Below are positions 36,467-46,659 of a stretch of DNA of 64,000 nucleotides, piece after piece. Position 1 is the stretch's first letter. Each line of letters begins with the position of its first letter. The position numbers and the translations under genes were made by a program. The notes below the pieces were generated by a model. The model ran no database searches, had not been told where the DNA came from, and was given only the letters and a program-made list of their open reading frames with translations. This DNA is from Vesta saturnalis (Eukaryota > Arthropoda > Insecta > Coleoptera > Lampyridae): positions 1,651,001-1,715,000 of the forward strand of contig JARFJB010001495.1 in assembly GCA_036346205.1 (NCBI GenBank), read 5' to 3'.

Positions 36467-37378
36467 GCTGAAAATCCATCGCTGTGGCTGAAGGAGCGTG
36501 GAAAGCTCGAGCAGCCCGCCCTTCCCTTTGTAGAGGGACTGAAACACGTTGCTTTTCTTCCTTTCCGTAATACGAAATTGTCACTAGTTGGTAAGGTAAA
36601 CTGATTGTAACTTAAATATTTTATTTCACTGGCCGTTGAACGATTCAATAATTTATAGTTCTATTTTTACTACCATTGTACTAGTATTTTGAATTATTCT
36701 TAAACACAATGTAAAAAGTAATTCTAATGCACGTCCACTTTCTTATTTTGCAAATAATGAGAACTGTTACATTCATAATATTACGATTAACCAAATTGAT
36801 GCATTAATTCTTTTTCTTTAAAGCTGTCACCAACATAAACTCTTTTAAAAATTGAAAAATGTTTGTTTCATAACGAATAAAAGCTTCATCCCGTGCTAGG
36901 AAAATCGTAATTATTATTTAGTTACAACATGAGAAGTTAAGGGAGTTTCAGATGGGTAATTCGGAAAAAAAATCTCTCAAGCCACGCTCGCTTCGTTAAC
37001 CTTAGTATGTTCTTTCCAGACGGGAATAATTTTATGTTGCGACAATCACATGATCTGGGATAGCTACAATCTTTCGCACTATATTTGAATTCAGCCGAAC
37101 TCCAACGATCGCCTTCATCATTTTTGTACACTAGCCGATAATTCAATTTTGACTTACAAAACTTACCCAATAATTATTAATTACACCATGAACGAAAGTT
37201 TATTACACCTTTGTGGAAATTAGAAACTATTTGTTTCATTTAAGTGTTAATATGAATTTCCATCAAGTAAAATCCAGCTCAATTCAAATATGTATCGAAA
37301 ATTCACAAAATTAGACTGCGTTTGATAATAGTTCTTTTAAATATTACCTCATCACTTCCAGCTCCCCATTAGTTTATC

Positions 37379-37751
37379 TAGCTTCGCAAGAGGAGAGTTA
37401 AACGTAATCTGGAAAATTGTGTTTTAACTTGCAACTTTTATAGCGTATAAGCACGGATGTCTCTGATGTGCGTCTATTAATTCTAACATCTGACTCGTTG
37501 TCCAGGGCATTTTACTTATTAAAAAATAAATCGAATTTGTTTAAATGTTTCACAATCAAAGTAACCACAATGAGCAGGGAAGGAAAATAGATTAAGCAAA
37601 TATAGCAACACAAAAGTGTGGTCGTGACAAGCAGATCTTAGCTATGTTGGTGATTTATTTTGGAAACTAAACATGATAGATTTATAATTTTTGTTAGATT
37701 TATCCATTAAAAGTAATACAAGCAACTAACTTTTTATTTTTATTATATTTT
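37379..37751. other. Intergenic, no gene seen
   Basis: AT-rich, no recognised features. Confidence 0.5.
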
Positions 37752-37842
37752 ATTATAAGGTTTGTTATGAACGAATAAGTTCAAAAGTAAATATGTAATT
37801 TAAAATTATTATTGATTTTATTAAACACGTAAATAAAAAGTT

Positions 37843-37916
37843 TACCTCGAGTAGGGTTTGAACCTACGACTTTTACTTTGCTAGTGTACCGCGCTAACCA
37901 ACTGCGCTATCGAGAT
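37843..37916 (-). tRNA. tRNA-like cloverleaf (left half of palindrome)
   Basis: It is 74 nt. The acceptor stem is ATCTCGA with TCGAGGT, one T-G wobble. The D arm GCGC-AGTTGGTTA-GCGC is perfect. The anticodon loop CTAGCAA gives AGC in standard numbering, but the anticodon stem has two mismatches. The T arm GTAGG-TTCAAAC-CCTAC is perfect. The discriminator is A. AGC would read alanine, yet the G3-U70 pair needed by alanyl-tRNA synthetase is absent, so I take it as a tRNA-derived promoter-bearing unit, not a working tRNA. Confidence 0.5.
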
Positions 37917-38048
37917 ACAAGCCCCAATCTATGTAAATTTTGTCTATGTATGAAGAAATGATGTAAATTCTAAATATAATATATATTTAGAATAATATAT
38001 TTAGAATTTACATACATAAAGACAAAATTTACATCGATTGGGGCTTAT

Positions 38049-38122
38049 ATCTCCATAGCGCAGTTGGTTAGCGCGGTAATCTAGCAAAGTACAGGTTGTA
38101 GGTTCAAATCCTACTCGAGGTA
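38049..38122 (+). tRNA. tRNA-like cloverleaf (right half of palindrome)
   Basis: It is 74 nt with a perfect D arm (GCGC/GCGC), T arm GTAGG-TTCAAAT-CCTAC and anticodon loop CTAGCAA. The acceptor stem has one mismatch (ATCTCCA against TCGAGGT) besides the wobble, and the anticodon stem has one. Intragenic A and B boxes (TAGCGCAGTTGG, GGTTCAAATCC) are intact, so Pol III transcription is conceivable. Confidence 0.5.
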
Positions 38123-38389
38123 AACTTTTTATTTATGTATTTAATAAAATGAATAATAATTTTTAACTTGAATTTTAATTAAACAGAAAACCAACACAAA
38201 CTAACATCACTATACTCAATGTTTCGCGCTATATAAACGGACATAAACTACTTGCTTATAGGTCTGTTATTCACAGAGCTTTAGGTTTACCGTTAAATTG
38301 TATACGGGGTACGGTTATAACACATATGTTGTTATAAGTTAAACTTAGACAAGTCAAATTACGCTAAACACTTTATATTAAGTGATATA

Positions 38390-38715
38390 GTATTTTTACA
38401 CGTATCTAGTAGTAAAACAAAATTAGAATGTTTTGAAGTTTACAAAAATTTAATTTCTCGCCATTGCTGGACATTTTCATCAGTTTTTTTGATTAAAAAG
38501 AAATTAGATGGTTTTGAAACATTCGAAATTTATAAAAATAAAAGTTCATTAAAGTACCTTTAATGAACAAACATATTTTAAATATAGAACTATAATTTAC
38601 AAGTTTGCTGTTTTACCTTAACGATTAGTTACCATAACTATTTGTTTATAATTACACTTATATACCTTCTCTTGATAGTGATACATGTCATATTGAAGTG
38701 CGTAGGGAAACAAAT
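38390..38715 (+). mobile_element. 3'-terminal Penelope-like fragment
   Basis: It contains FETFEIYKNK (about 38505-38545), matching AFEIYKHKQK of the better copy at 49.38 kb, followed by the same 3' untranslated sequence and end motif CTTGATAGTGATACATG (38671 on, compare 49529). A minus-strand hammerhead-like motif at 38454-38483 (CTGATGA, CCA-GCAA-TGG hairpin, GAGAAAT) interrupts the coding remnant. Confidence 0.6.
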
Positions 38716-39657
38716 AATAAGTTTTATGTTACAAATTAATTATTTTTATTACGTATTAATCCTTCTTTGCTAATAATTAATCACTTACTTGTAATTTTTT
38801 GTTTTAGGTGAGTACTTATCAACAACCTTTCACCTCGTGCTAAATATAATTGAGTATGTTTTTTCGATTGAATTGTTTTACTGAATTTAACCACATTTAT
38901 TGATTGAATTCATTATTGTTCTCTGCGTATCGCGTATTTCACAAATACCACATAAGAGTAAAAAACAGATACAGTTTGATTCAAATAAAGTTGGGCATGC
39001 CTCATTCTTAAAATTATACGAACTAAGATTTAGGTGACGTAAGTCTTCATTAAATCAGCAAAGTATATTTTAGTTAAAATTGTTATCGGCAGATGTCAAA
39101 GAAAGTTGAAAATTATTGAATGTTTTTTATATACTTTGCTGCGACAGTGAATTGTTATAATTTAGGATATGGTTTGATTATAATTTATTACATACCATCA
39201 TAATAAATAATCTATATATTTGTAAGTAAACAAATACTTTTTTTGTTATAATTTAAATCATTTCATGTGGAAAAATTGTTAACAGTTACAATTAGTTTGT
39301 TATTCTCAAGATTTATAACAACCCTTCTAGAAGCATAATTATTGCTTTGTAATCGACATAATCCTTGTAGATACTTTACGGTAACATAAATATCGATACA
39401 TTTGTGATTATTTCGTTCTTGTTGAAGAAAGTGTGTACTGTGTAATGTAGTTCGAAGTTCAATGAAATTATAGATGTTTAATATTTTAATTCAGCACATA
39501 GTTTAAATAGATTTCATATTGCTTCAAGTTAAATGAAAAGCAATTTACATAAATCAGTACATATATACAGTCCACCTATTGTAGAGGTATCAATTTGTTA
39601 TATAAAATTTAAAATATTTATATTACATTGGAATTAAAACATTTAAATTAAAAAAAA
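38716..39657. other. Intergenic, no gene seen
   Basis: AT-rich. The short sequence TTTGATTCAAATAAAGTTGGG near 38970-38996 recurs near 54430-54460, so it may be an end of a dispersed repeat. Confidence 0.45.
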
Positions 39658-41130
39658 TTATTCACTATCAGTGTCACTCTCAGAAGTGGAATCGTTAACA
39701 AATGGTTGCACAACCTCAAAATGTTTTTCAGTTTCCCACCACTCTAACATAGACACTTCGGCACGTTTAATGCATTTCTGCCAATATCTCCCATCAATTC
39801 GTTGCAAAGATTCCATCCATATTTCTTTTACACAGTCATCGTTAAATTTGGAAGTATCTCTTCCTATATTTTTGTTGTAGTATTCTCTGCAGTTTGCTCA
39901 CACCAGTTCAATTGGATTAAATTAACAGTGATGATTGTAACCGTAATACTCTGTGTCCACACTTATGTGGTATTTTATGTATTTCGTACACTTTTGGTAT
40001 CGCAATGCAGTAATTCTTTTTTAAACATGCTAGGTTCATAAGCTATGTTGTGCTTTAATAGAAAATTACATATTTGTTCCTTCTTAGATGAATTATTTGG
40101 ATTTTTTTGTAGAAGTTTGGAATGATAACTAGCAGTGTCCATTACAATTAAAGATGGTTCTTTTAAGTTTGCAATTAAATAATTTTCAAACCATTTTGTA
40201 AACAACTTCGCACACATATCTCCATGATAGTCTGCACTTTGTGACTTTGTAGAAAACAAAAGTAAAACATCGGAAATAAATCCATCTTCATTGCCTGCGT
40301 GAACAACTATAAATCTAAGAAATACAGTTATTTTATTAGGAATTATAATGTAATAACTAAATTACAACAAACCTTTTTCCTTCACCCATTGTCTTCTTCT
40401 TCACGCTTTCCTTAGATTTATCATGTCAGCTTCTTTTGTACGATCCTGGACTGAAAATCCAAGTTTCATCTAAGAATACAGGATTGTATAATTTTTCTTC
40501 TTTATTTTTGTAATATTCTCTTTTGTAATCGTACACGATTGGCAGCTATATGTGATTGTTCCAGTAAACCTCTTCTACCATCATCTATTTTAGATGAAAA
40601 GCCAATGGAATGTAAGAGACGTCTTAAACTTGATCTACTTAAATCGAAAACTTTACTATTGCTTAATTATATTTGTAATGATGCCAGCGTAACATGTATA
40701 CCTACAAAAACAGGTATAGTACTAAACATGTCTTGCATGTTTGTATTTACATTTTGAATGCATTTCATAAAGTTTTCTCCTTAGAGCATCCTTCACATAG
40801 TCATCAACTTCGGTGGACTTAGATTTCGTTCGTTTTCTCCGCTTAGCTGGTGATTGTGGAGGTTTATTTTCTTTTTGGACTTCTGTAACCTTTTTTTATA
40901 GCACTAACTGTGTTTATACTAACCACACATGCTTCAGACGTGCGCTAAAAGTAATACTTCTAAGTATCATTTTTACACAATAATGTACTACATACCTGCA
41001 TAACAGATTCAAATGGAACGGGTGCCCTTGATTGTCACGTTCCCGTTCAAAATAATCAAGCACGTTCATAACTATGAGCTGCGCTTTGAGAATTAAGGTG
41101 CTTATTGCATACTATATCTAAAATTTTGTA
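39658..41130 (-). pseudogene. Intron-containing DDE transposase gene (IS630/Tc1-mariner superfamily), decayed
   Basis: Exons on the minus strand give: LDYFERERDN; APVPFESVMQ|RTSEACVVSINTV; NKPPQSPAKRRKRTKSKSTE, a basic linker; EMHSKC|IHVTLASL; SRSSLRRLLHSIGFSSK; FLDETWIFSPGSYKRS with the first catalytic Asp; KTMGEGKR|FIVVHAGNEDGF; SADYHGDMCAKLFTKWFE; SLIVMDTASYHSKLLQKNP with the second; and FNPIELV with the third, Glu. The end is STSESDTDSE with a stop at 39658. Three introns with GT...AG ends join these blocks in frame: 40945-40995, 40702-40750 and 40315-40372. At least three nonsense codons and some frameshifts mark it as dead. No terminal repeats were found, so transposon versus domesticated gene remains open. 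Confidence 0.75.
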
Positions 41131-41521
41131 AATCTCATATATTAAAATAATCGGGTCAGTACACGCAGATTGCGATACAACCACTTGTAGTTGTAATCTT
41201 TAGTTTGGGTCAAACCATCATGTGGAAATGTTTCCAATCTTAAGGTTTTCAGTTGGTAACTGAGACACAGCAATCATTAAAATCTGTCGTCATGCAAGCC
41301 GTGCAGCAGAATATTTTGTTTACAGATTTCATTGTAAATACGTTTTAGGTTAAAGGTAACAAAATGACAAAATATAAAAAAAAACAGTTCTGGTACCAAA
41401 GCCTGAAAAAAAAACTGCAATGCTTAGAAAATGCCTTGAGCAGCTTAACATGAACAAAAAAGTCTGATCAGGTGCTATCCTTAATGAATTATTACAAAGA
41501 TAATTAACACTATTTCTAGAC

Positions 41522-42811
41522 ATGAAACTCCAGGACCAAGAGAGAGAAATCGATGAGCTGAAGGCAACTATAGAAACCCTTAAGGCTCAACACGAGGAAG
41601 TCGTAACAAGACTCGACGTGATTACAAAAGAAACCGCAACATCGACAAACAAAACCATAATCAAGACCACCGAAGCTCGCGCAGAAGATCAACGCGACAA
41701 TGAAAAGCCCCCGCGTCCTAAGAAGAAGAGGCACAGCGGGAAGAAGAGAGGGAACGATGGAACTCCCGAAACATCAACGAAAAAGACAGGAACAACCGAA
41801 AAACTCCACGAGAAGATGGAAGTCTGCACAGCAGCTTCCCAATAAGACAAAGAAGACGCCCTCTCCGAAGAGGAAGAATTCAAGACCGTCACGAAGAAAG
41901 GCGGTGTCAAGCGGCAACGGGTGGACGCCGAAGTAGAAGACCAAGTAATGCCCGCCCGAAAAGAAAGGATCTCGCCACTAATCCTTCACCGACAGGAGGA
42001 TTACTCCAGGACTATGAAGAAGCTAGCCTCGGTCGGGATTACTTCAAAGGCTACAAGGACATCCAACGACGGGATCAGACTGATTCTAAACACCCCTGAA
42101 GAATACAGGACGGCAACAACTGCACTGGACACCATCGAAGTGCAGTTCAACGTCTACCTTCTAGAAGAGGCAAAACCGCTAAAGGTAGTCATCAGGGGCA
42201 TCCCACAAGACGACGAGATGCTAGAAACGGTACAGAACGATCTCAAACCCATGGGGTTTGACGTCCAGAAGGTTAGCCGGATGTTCGCCGGACGCGAACA
42301 CCGGAAAACCGCCATGGCACTGGTCCACCTCGAGAGAAGCGAAAGGGCCAAGTAGATTTTCAGCATCACGACCATCGGATACTTGAGGGCGCGAATGGAG
42401 TCACCCCACAAGAAGAACGGGTCAGGTCAGTGCTGCAACTGCCAACGGTACGGGCATACAACCAGCGGATGCCACCCACAGCCTCGATGTGTGAAGTGTG
42501 CGGGGACGCATCACACCAGGGAATGTAAGAAGGCCCGAGAGACGGGAGAGCCAAAGTGCTGCAACTGCACCGGGTTGCACACAGCAAATTACGGAGGATG
42601 CCCTGACCATCCAAGAAATATCAAGAGAGGGGGCGCCACCAGACCAGCAGCAGTAAGAAAACCGCCAAGGATGACCGAAGCAGGAATAAGCTACGCTAGG
42701 ATGGCAGCGGGCAACAAGAAGCAGGCACCTGATGAATCAGAAGATGAGGACTTCGCGTTCATTATGAAGATCGCGAAGGCACTCAAGGCAACGAAACATA
42801 TTAAAGGATAA
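41522..42811 (+). pseudogene. LINE (Jockey-like) ORF1, gag-like protein with three CCHC knuckles
   Basis: One frame of 430 codons is interrupted only by TAA at 41843 and TAG at 42353. It has an N-terminal coiled coil (EREIDELKATIETLKAQHEE), a Lys/Arg-rich segment, a middle domain (ISPLILHRQEDYSRTMKKLA; EYRTATTALDTIEVQFNVYL; KPLKVVIRGIP, the PRE_C2HC region) and three zinc knuckles: CCNCQRYGHTTSGC, CVKCAGTHHTREC and CCNCTGLHTANYGGC. Such proteins package LINE RNA. The expected endonuclease/reverse transcriptase ORF2 does not follow; only about 300 bp of possible LINE sequence remain before a mariner fragment. The segment is clearly richer in G+C than everything around it. Confidence 0.85.
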
Positions 42812-43125
42812 ACTCTCAAGATGAGAAGACACAAACCGTCGCATCATTTAAGCGGCCGACCCAACCACCAACAGGGGACAACGACACCAAGGTGACTGGA
42901 AGCATAAAAACCGAAGTTCATCTCAGGAAACAACAACAGAGGTATAGGTATATTTAATCTATTTATTTCAGGTACAGAAAATCTACAGATACCATCAAGA
43001 AAAGCCAATAAGATGGAGGTATAGAGGGCTAGATCTCGTAATACCGAGAACAAATAACAATGACCAATGACCGAAGGAAGTACAAATAGAGGAATTGACT
43101 CTGGATGTTACTCCTTTCCAATGTA

Positions 43126-43618
43126 CAGGGTGATTTATAATAGGTGTACAAAAGATAAGTCGTATTTTGTTTATTTATTGAACATCAGATTTAAATTTTA
43201 TTACGATGTATTGGTCAGGGAGGTTTTATTGCTTGGCCGCCAAGATCTCCCGACCTAAACCCTTTGGATTTTTTCCTTTGGGGCCGTTTGAAGCAACTGG
43301 TTTACAGTGTCGAAATTAATACACAATTACTTGACCAAATAACAAATAGATTTAACGAAATTCGTCAATATGGTGCAACACTAACGCGTGTTTACGACTC
43401 AATGGTTCGCATAGATAATATTTTTCTTTCATAGTCATTTATTTTTCTTGTTATCCATTTTTAAAGTTTTAATTTTACTTTCTAATTAAAGAAAATTTGA
43501 AACGTATGTAGCTCTGTAAATAAACAAAATACGACCTATCTTCATATAACATTTTTTTCTTAAAATGACTTTCCGAACACCATGTCAAAGCTTTGTACAC
43601 CTATTATAAATCACCCTG
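43126..43618 (+). mobile_element. Internally deleted mariner/IS630 element
   Basis: CAGGGTGATTTATAATAGGT at 43126, after TA, matches the complement of the right end (ACCTATTATAAATCACCCTG, ending 43618). Subterminal GTATTTTGTTTATTTA is also inverted near 43525. Between them only the last part of a transposase remains. The right TA has mutated to TG. Confidence 0.8.
43205..43433 (+). pseudogene. C-terminal fragment of a mariner/IS630 transposase
   Basis: It reads GGFIAWPPRSPDLNPLDFFL, then WGRLKQLVYSVEINTQLLDQ and ends in VRIDNIFLS with a stop. It contains the third catalytic residue region only. The frame is open, so the deletion, not point mutation, disabled it. Confidence 0.8.
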
Positions 43619-44440
43619 TGTGTACACTGTATTAAATGCAGATTTTTTTTGTAATGTTTAAAATATTTGCTTGACCAATTGAATTCAAAATTGGCAGACA
43701 GTGTTATCATTACTGCTAGAGAGCGCACGTTACACTCTCACCTAAAAATATGTCTCCCTCCCCGTAATTTTTGAGTTTTCAATAAAAAGTGTGAAATTAC
43801 AAAAAAGCAAATTATTTACGTAATGTAGATGTCAAAAACAATGCAAGAAAAATGGTTACTCCATTTGTACAATAATAATACAAGTAAAATATGCTCACCT
43901 TTAAGGCACAAAATATAACCGCACTATTCATGCAAAAGTTGATTGCATACTGAATATTTCTATAAGTCAATACTAGTAACCTGTAATATCGATATTGCTA
44001 TCGACCGTCTCTTTTAGGTCATAGAGCGTCATTTTTCTCCTATTTTTATTATGTCTTTCATATTTTTAAGGTTCTTATTTTAATTACCACACAACAAACA
44101 AAAAAAACACGTGTGTGTTGAGGAATGTATAACTTTTATGAACGTTTCAATTATATCATATTTTTGTATAACGCTATTTAGATTTGCTATTTACAGATGT
44201 AATAGTCATTAGTTTGTAAGTAGCACACTCGTTTGTATGTTTTAGTAAACATAAATAAACTAAACGCTAATAATCATACAGTGTTTGTCAAACAACAATG
44301 TTTATCTTCAAACATTGCAAAAGTGATATCATATTAAAAGTTGTATATTAAAAGAGTAACCATTTTGTATTAATGTAAGCCCCCTCCCCCCCCGCCCCCG
44401 GACATAAAATGACGATATTAGTAGCAAATTGCCTTGACTA
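43619..44440. other. Intergenic; C-rich tract
   Basis: No gene is seen. At 44378-44401 a run of C (CCCCCTCCCCCCCCCGCCCCC) interrupts the AT-rich sequence. On the minus strand it is a potential G-quadruplex. Confidence 0.5.
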
Positions 44441-44790
44441 CAACGATAAATATTCATTAAATTTATATTCCTTAACCTTACTTGCGAAGTTTCATATTTG
44501 AGCTACTTTTCTGATATTTTTCCAAAATATGAAGTTGATATGTATTTATTTGATATAACTTGTACTCCCAATTTTTAATTAAAGTGTCGATTATATTTGG
44601 AATGTAACCATTTACTTGCTCAATTTGTTTTGTAATTGATATTTCTTTATTGAAATTTGTTTGGTTTAATGGTCATGACATTGCTCTATGTACTAATAAT
44701 CTATATGCTTGTGTTATTATAACTTTTTGTTATGAACGAATAAGTTCAAAAGTAAATATATAATTAACTAAATACATTATTAAACAGTTG

Positions 44791-44864
44791 TACCTCGTGT
44801 AGGATTTGAACCTAAGACATTTACTGTGCTTGAGTAGCGCTCTAACCAACTGAGTTATCAAGAT
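44791..44864 (-). tRNA. tRNA-like cloverleaf, diverged
   Basis: It has 74 nt; acceptor ATCTTGA/ACGAGGT, D loop AGTTGGTTA, T loop TTCAAAT. The anticodon loop CAAGCAC lacks the universal T33, and the D and anticodon stems are imperfect. Recognised mainly by alignment with the copies at 37.8-38.1 kb. Confidence 0.45.
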
Positions 44865-45050
44865 ACAAGCCCCAGTAGATGCAAATTTTGTATTTATGTA
44901 TCTAGAACTGATGTAAATTCTAGTGTGAATCCTTGCGATATTACAGGCTCACATTCCATTAATATAAGTAATTTGACGGTAATCTCAATATTTAGAATTT
45001 ACACCAATTCTACCTACATAAAGACAAAATTTACATCGATTGGGGCTTGT

Positions 45051-45124
45051 ATCGCGATAGTTTAGTTGCTTAGAGCGCTACTCTAGTAAAGTCGATGTCT
45101 GAGATTCAAATTCTACTCGTGGTG
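45051..45124 (+). tRNA. tRNA-like cloverleaf, diverged
   Basis: It has 74 nt; acceptor ATCGCGA against TCGTGGT, D arm GTTT/GAGC, anticodon loop CTAGTAA. The T stem TGAGA/TCTAC is broken. Decayed partner of 44791-44864. Confidence 0.45.
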
Positions 45125-45689
45125 AAACTTTTTATGTATGCATTTAATAAAATTAATAATAATCTTTAATTATATGTGTTTTATAGTTCAGAATTGTAAG
45201 GTCTGTATGTATAGGTTTTCTGAATAGGTGTAAATTGTTAATATTGATTAAAAACTCATCAAGGAAGTCTGATGAGCTGTCAAACATGCTAAAAAATTGT
45301 CAACATAACGAAACCAAAATACAATCTTATCAGAAACATTTAATTTAAAAATTTAATTTTCTAAGGTATCCATGAAGATGTTAGCTCAAATCGGCTCAAA
45401 TTGGACTGCCTATAGGGAAACCATCTTTTTGTAGATAAATCTTATTATTGAATGTGAAATAAATTTGTTTAACACATGAATCACATAATTCAATCAACTC
45501 CATTCTTCTAACAAATTCAACATTATTATTAAATAAACAAAACATTTAATAATGGCATACATTCTTGGTGGGGTATTTTAGTAGACATAATAGTAACATC
45601 AAAACTTACAAGCATATTATGTAGTGGTAATAGGTAATTTTATGTTTTGTAGTTTATTAATTAGTTTACAAAACTGCAATATGTGCTTT

Positions 45690-46655
45690 AGAGAAACAAC
45701 AAATTGTATACAAGAACCCACAAGCACCAAAGCTATTCGGTCTCATAAAAATCCACAAACCAAATATGTCCTTCAGACATCACATTTGAGCAAATAAACT
45801 AAGCCACATAATAACAACTAATTTAAAGTATAGATCAAAACATTTTGTTAAGAATTCTTTAGAACTAATGAGTAAACTGCAAAACATAATATTACCACTA
45901 CATAGTATGCTTGTAAGTTTTGATGTTACTAAAACACCCCCTCAAAAATGTATGCGTTTATTTAATAATAATATTGAATTAGTTAGAAGAATGGAGTCAA
46001 TTCAATTATTGGATCTCGTGTTAATCAAAATTATTTCACATTCAATAATAAGATTTATTTACAAAAAAATGGCAGGCCAATTGCGCCAATTTAGCTAATA
46101 TCTTCATGGATAATTTAGAAAATCGTCAATTTGGTTTCATTATGTTGATGATATTTTAGCTTATTTTGATCAGATTTCATTGTTGAGTTTTTAACCAATA
46201 TTATCAATTTACATAACGTAAAATGTAGTACACTAGAAAATTAACAAGATAGAACCATTCATTTTGTAGGTTTAAACATAAAAATTGATACACAGAAGTT
46301 TGAGTTTTCCATATTGAGAAAACCGATACATACATACATTACAATTCCGAACGATTCATGTCAGCATGAAATAAATAAGTTAGCTGCATATAGATCATTA
46401 GTACATAGAGCAATGTCACTACAAATAAGCGAACCAATTTCAATAAAGAAATGTCAATTATAAAACAAACTGCACAATATAATCGTTAAAAATGAAGAGT
46501 ACACATTTTCTATCACATAATTAGCCAGTTAACAGAACCGACAGAAAATCAATACGTATCAATTTCATATTTTGGAAAAATATCAGAAAAGCTAGCTCAC
46601 ATATTACAAAAGAACAAGAAGTACAATGTAGCTTTCGAAACTAATACCAATGTTT
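45690..46655 (+). pseudogene. Penelope-like reverse transcriptase, decayed
   Basis: YKNPQAPKLFGLIKIHKPNM is the family's PKLYGLPKIHK block. It is followed by SLELMSKLQNIILPLHSMLV, SFDVT (motif A), NNNIELVRRMESIQLLD, a broken Q-x-G-x-P block, FHYVDDILAYFDQ (catalytic YVDD motif C, about 46135-46170), HFVGLNIKIDTQKFEFS, YRSLVHRAMSL and FETNTNVF just before the piggyBac. Frame changes and stops are frequent. The catalytic YVDD is intact in sequence. Confidence 0.8.
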
Positions 46656-46659
46656 TTAA

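Larger units (their letters stand above)
37752..38167. mobile_element. tRNA-palindrome element, complete copy
   Basis: It is a palindrome with four parts: outer arms (AAAATTATTATT..TTTATTAAA..ATAAATAAAAAGTTTACCT and its complement); two tRNA-like cloverleaves pointing away from each other (37843-37916 minus, 38049-38122 plus); a 132-bp spacer that is also palindromic (GTAAATTTTGTC, GATGTAAATTCTAAATAT); and an asymmetric left leader with TTGTTATGAACGAATAAGTT. Related copies lie at 11702-11921, 44716-45170 and 53993-54135. It has no coding capacity. Confidence 0.8.
44716..45170. mobile_element. tRNA-palindrome element inserted in a Penelope relic
   Basis: Same organisation as 37752-38167: the leader ATTATAACTTTTTGTTATG, two divergent cloverleaves, a 186-bp spacer and the end AATAATAATCTTTAAT. 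Penelope coding sequence continues on both sides. Possible target copies TTGTGTT (44709-44715) and ATGTGTT (45174-45180) differ by one base. Confidence 0.75.
44441..45665 (-). pseudogene. Penelope-like reverse transcriptase, minus-strand copy, split by a tRNA palindrome
   Basis: From 45665 downward on the minus strand: LVSFDVTIMSTKIPHQECMP; NNNVEFVRRMELIELCDSCV; YFTFNNKIYLQKDGFPIGSP; ANIFMDTLEN; then FWFRYVDNFLAC, the YVDD box with N for the last D; and FRKPIHTDLTILN. The tRNA-palindrome element (44716-45170) follows, after which RLLVHRAMS, NGYIPNIIDTLIKNWEY and LHILEKYQKSS continue the same protein. It is the mirror image of the plus-strand copy that starts near 45670. Several stops and deletions make it non-functional. 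Confidence 0.75.

Noticed and set aside
37843..38122. Two functional host tRNA-Ala(AGC) genes
   Set aside because: The G3-U70 identity pair is absent, anticodon stems are mismatched, and the same unit recurs as part of a mobile palindrome.
39658..41130. Active domesticated transposase gene
   Set aside because: Several nonsense codons and frameshifts within conserved blocks.
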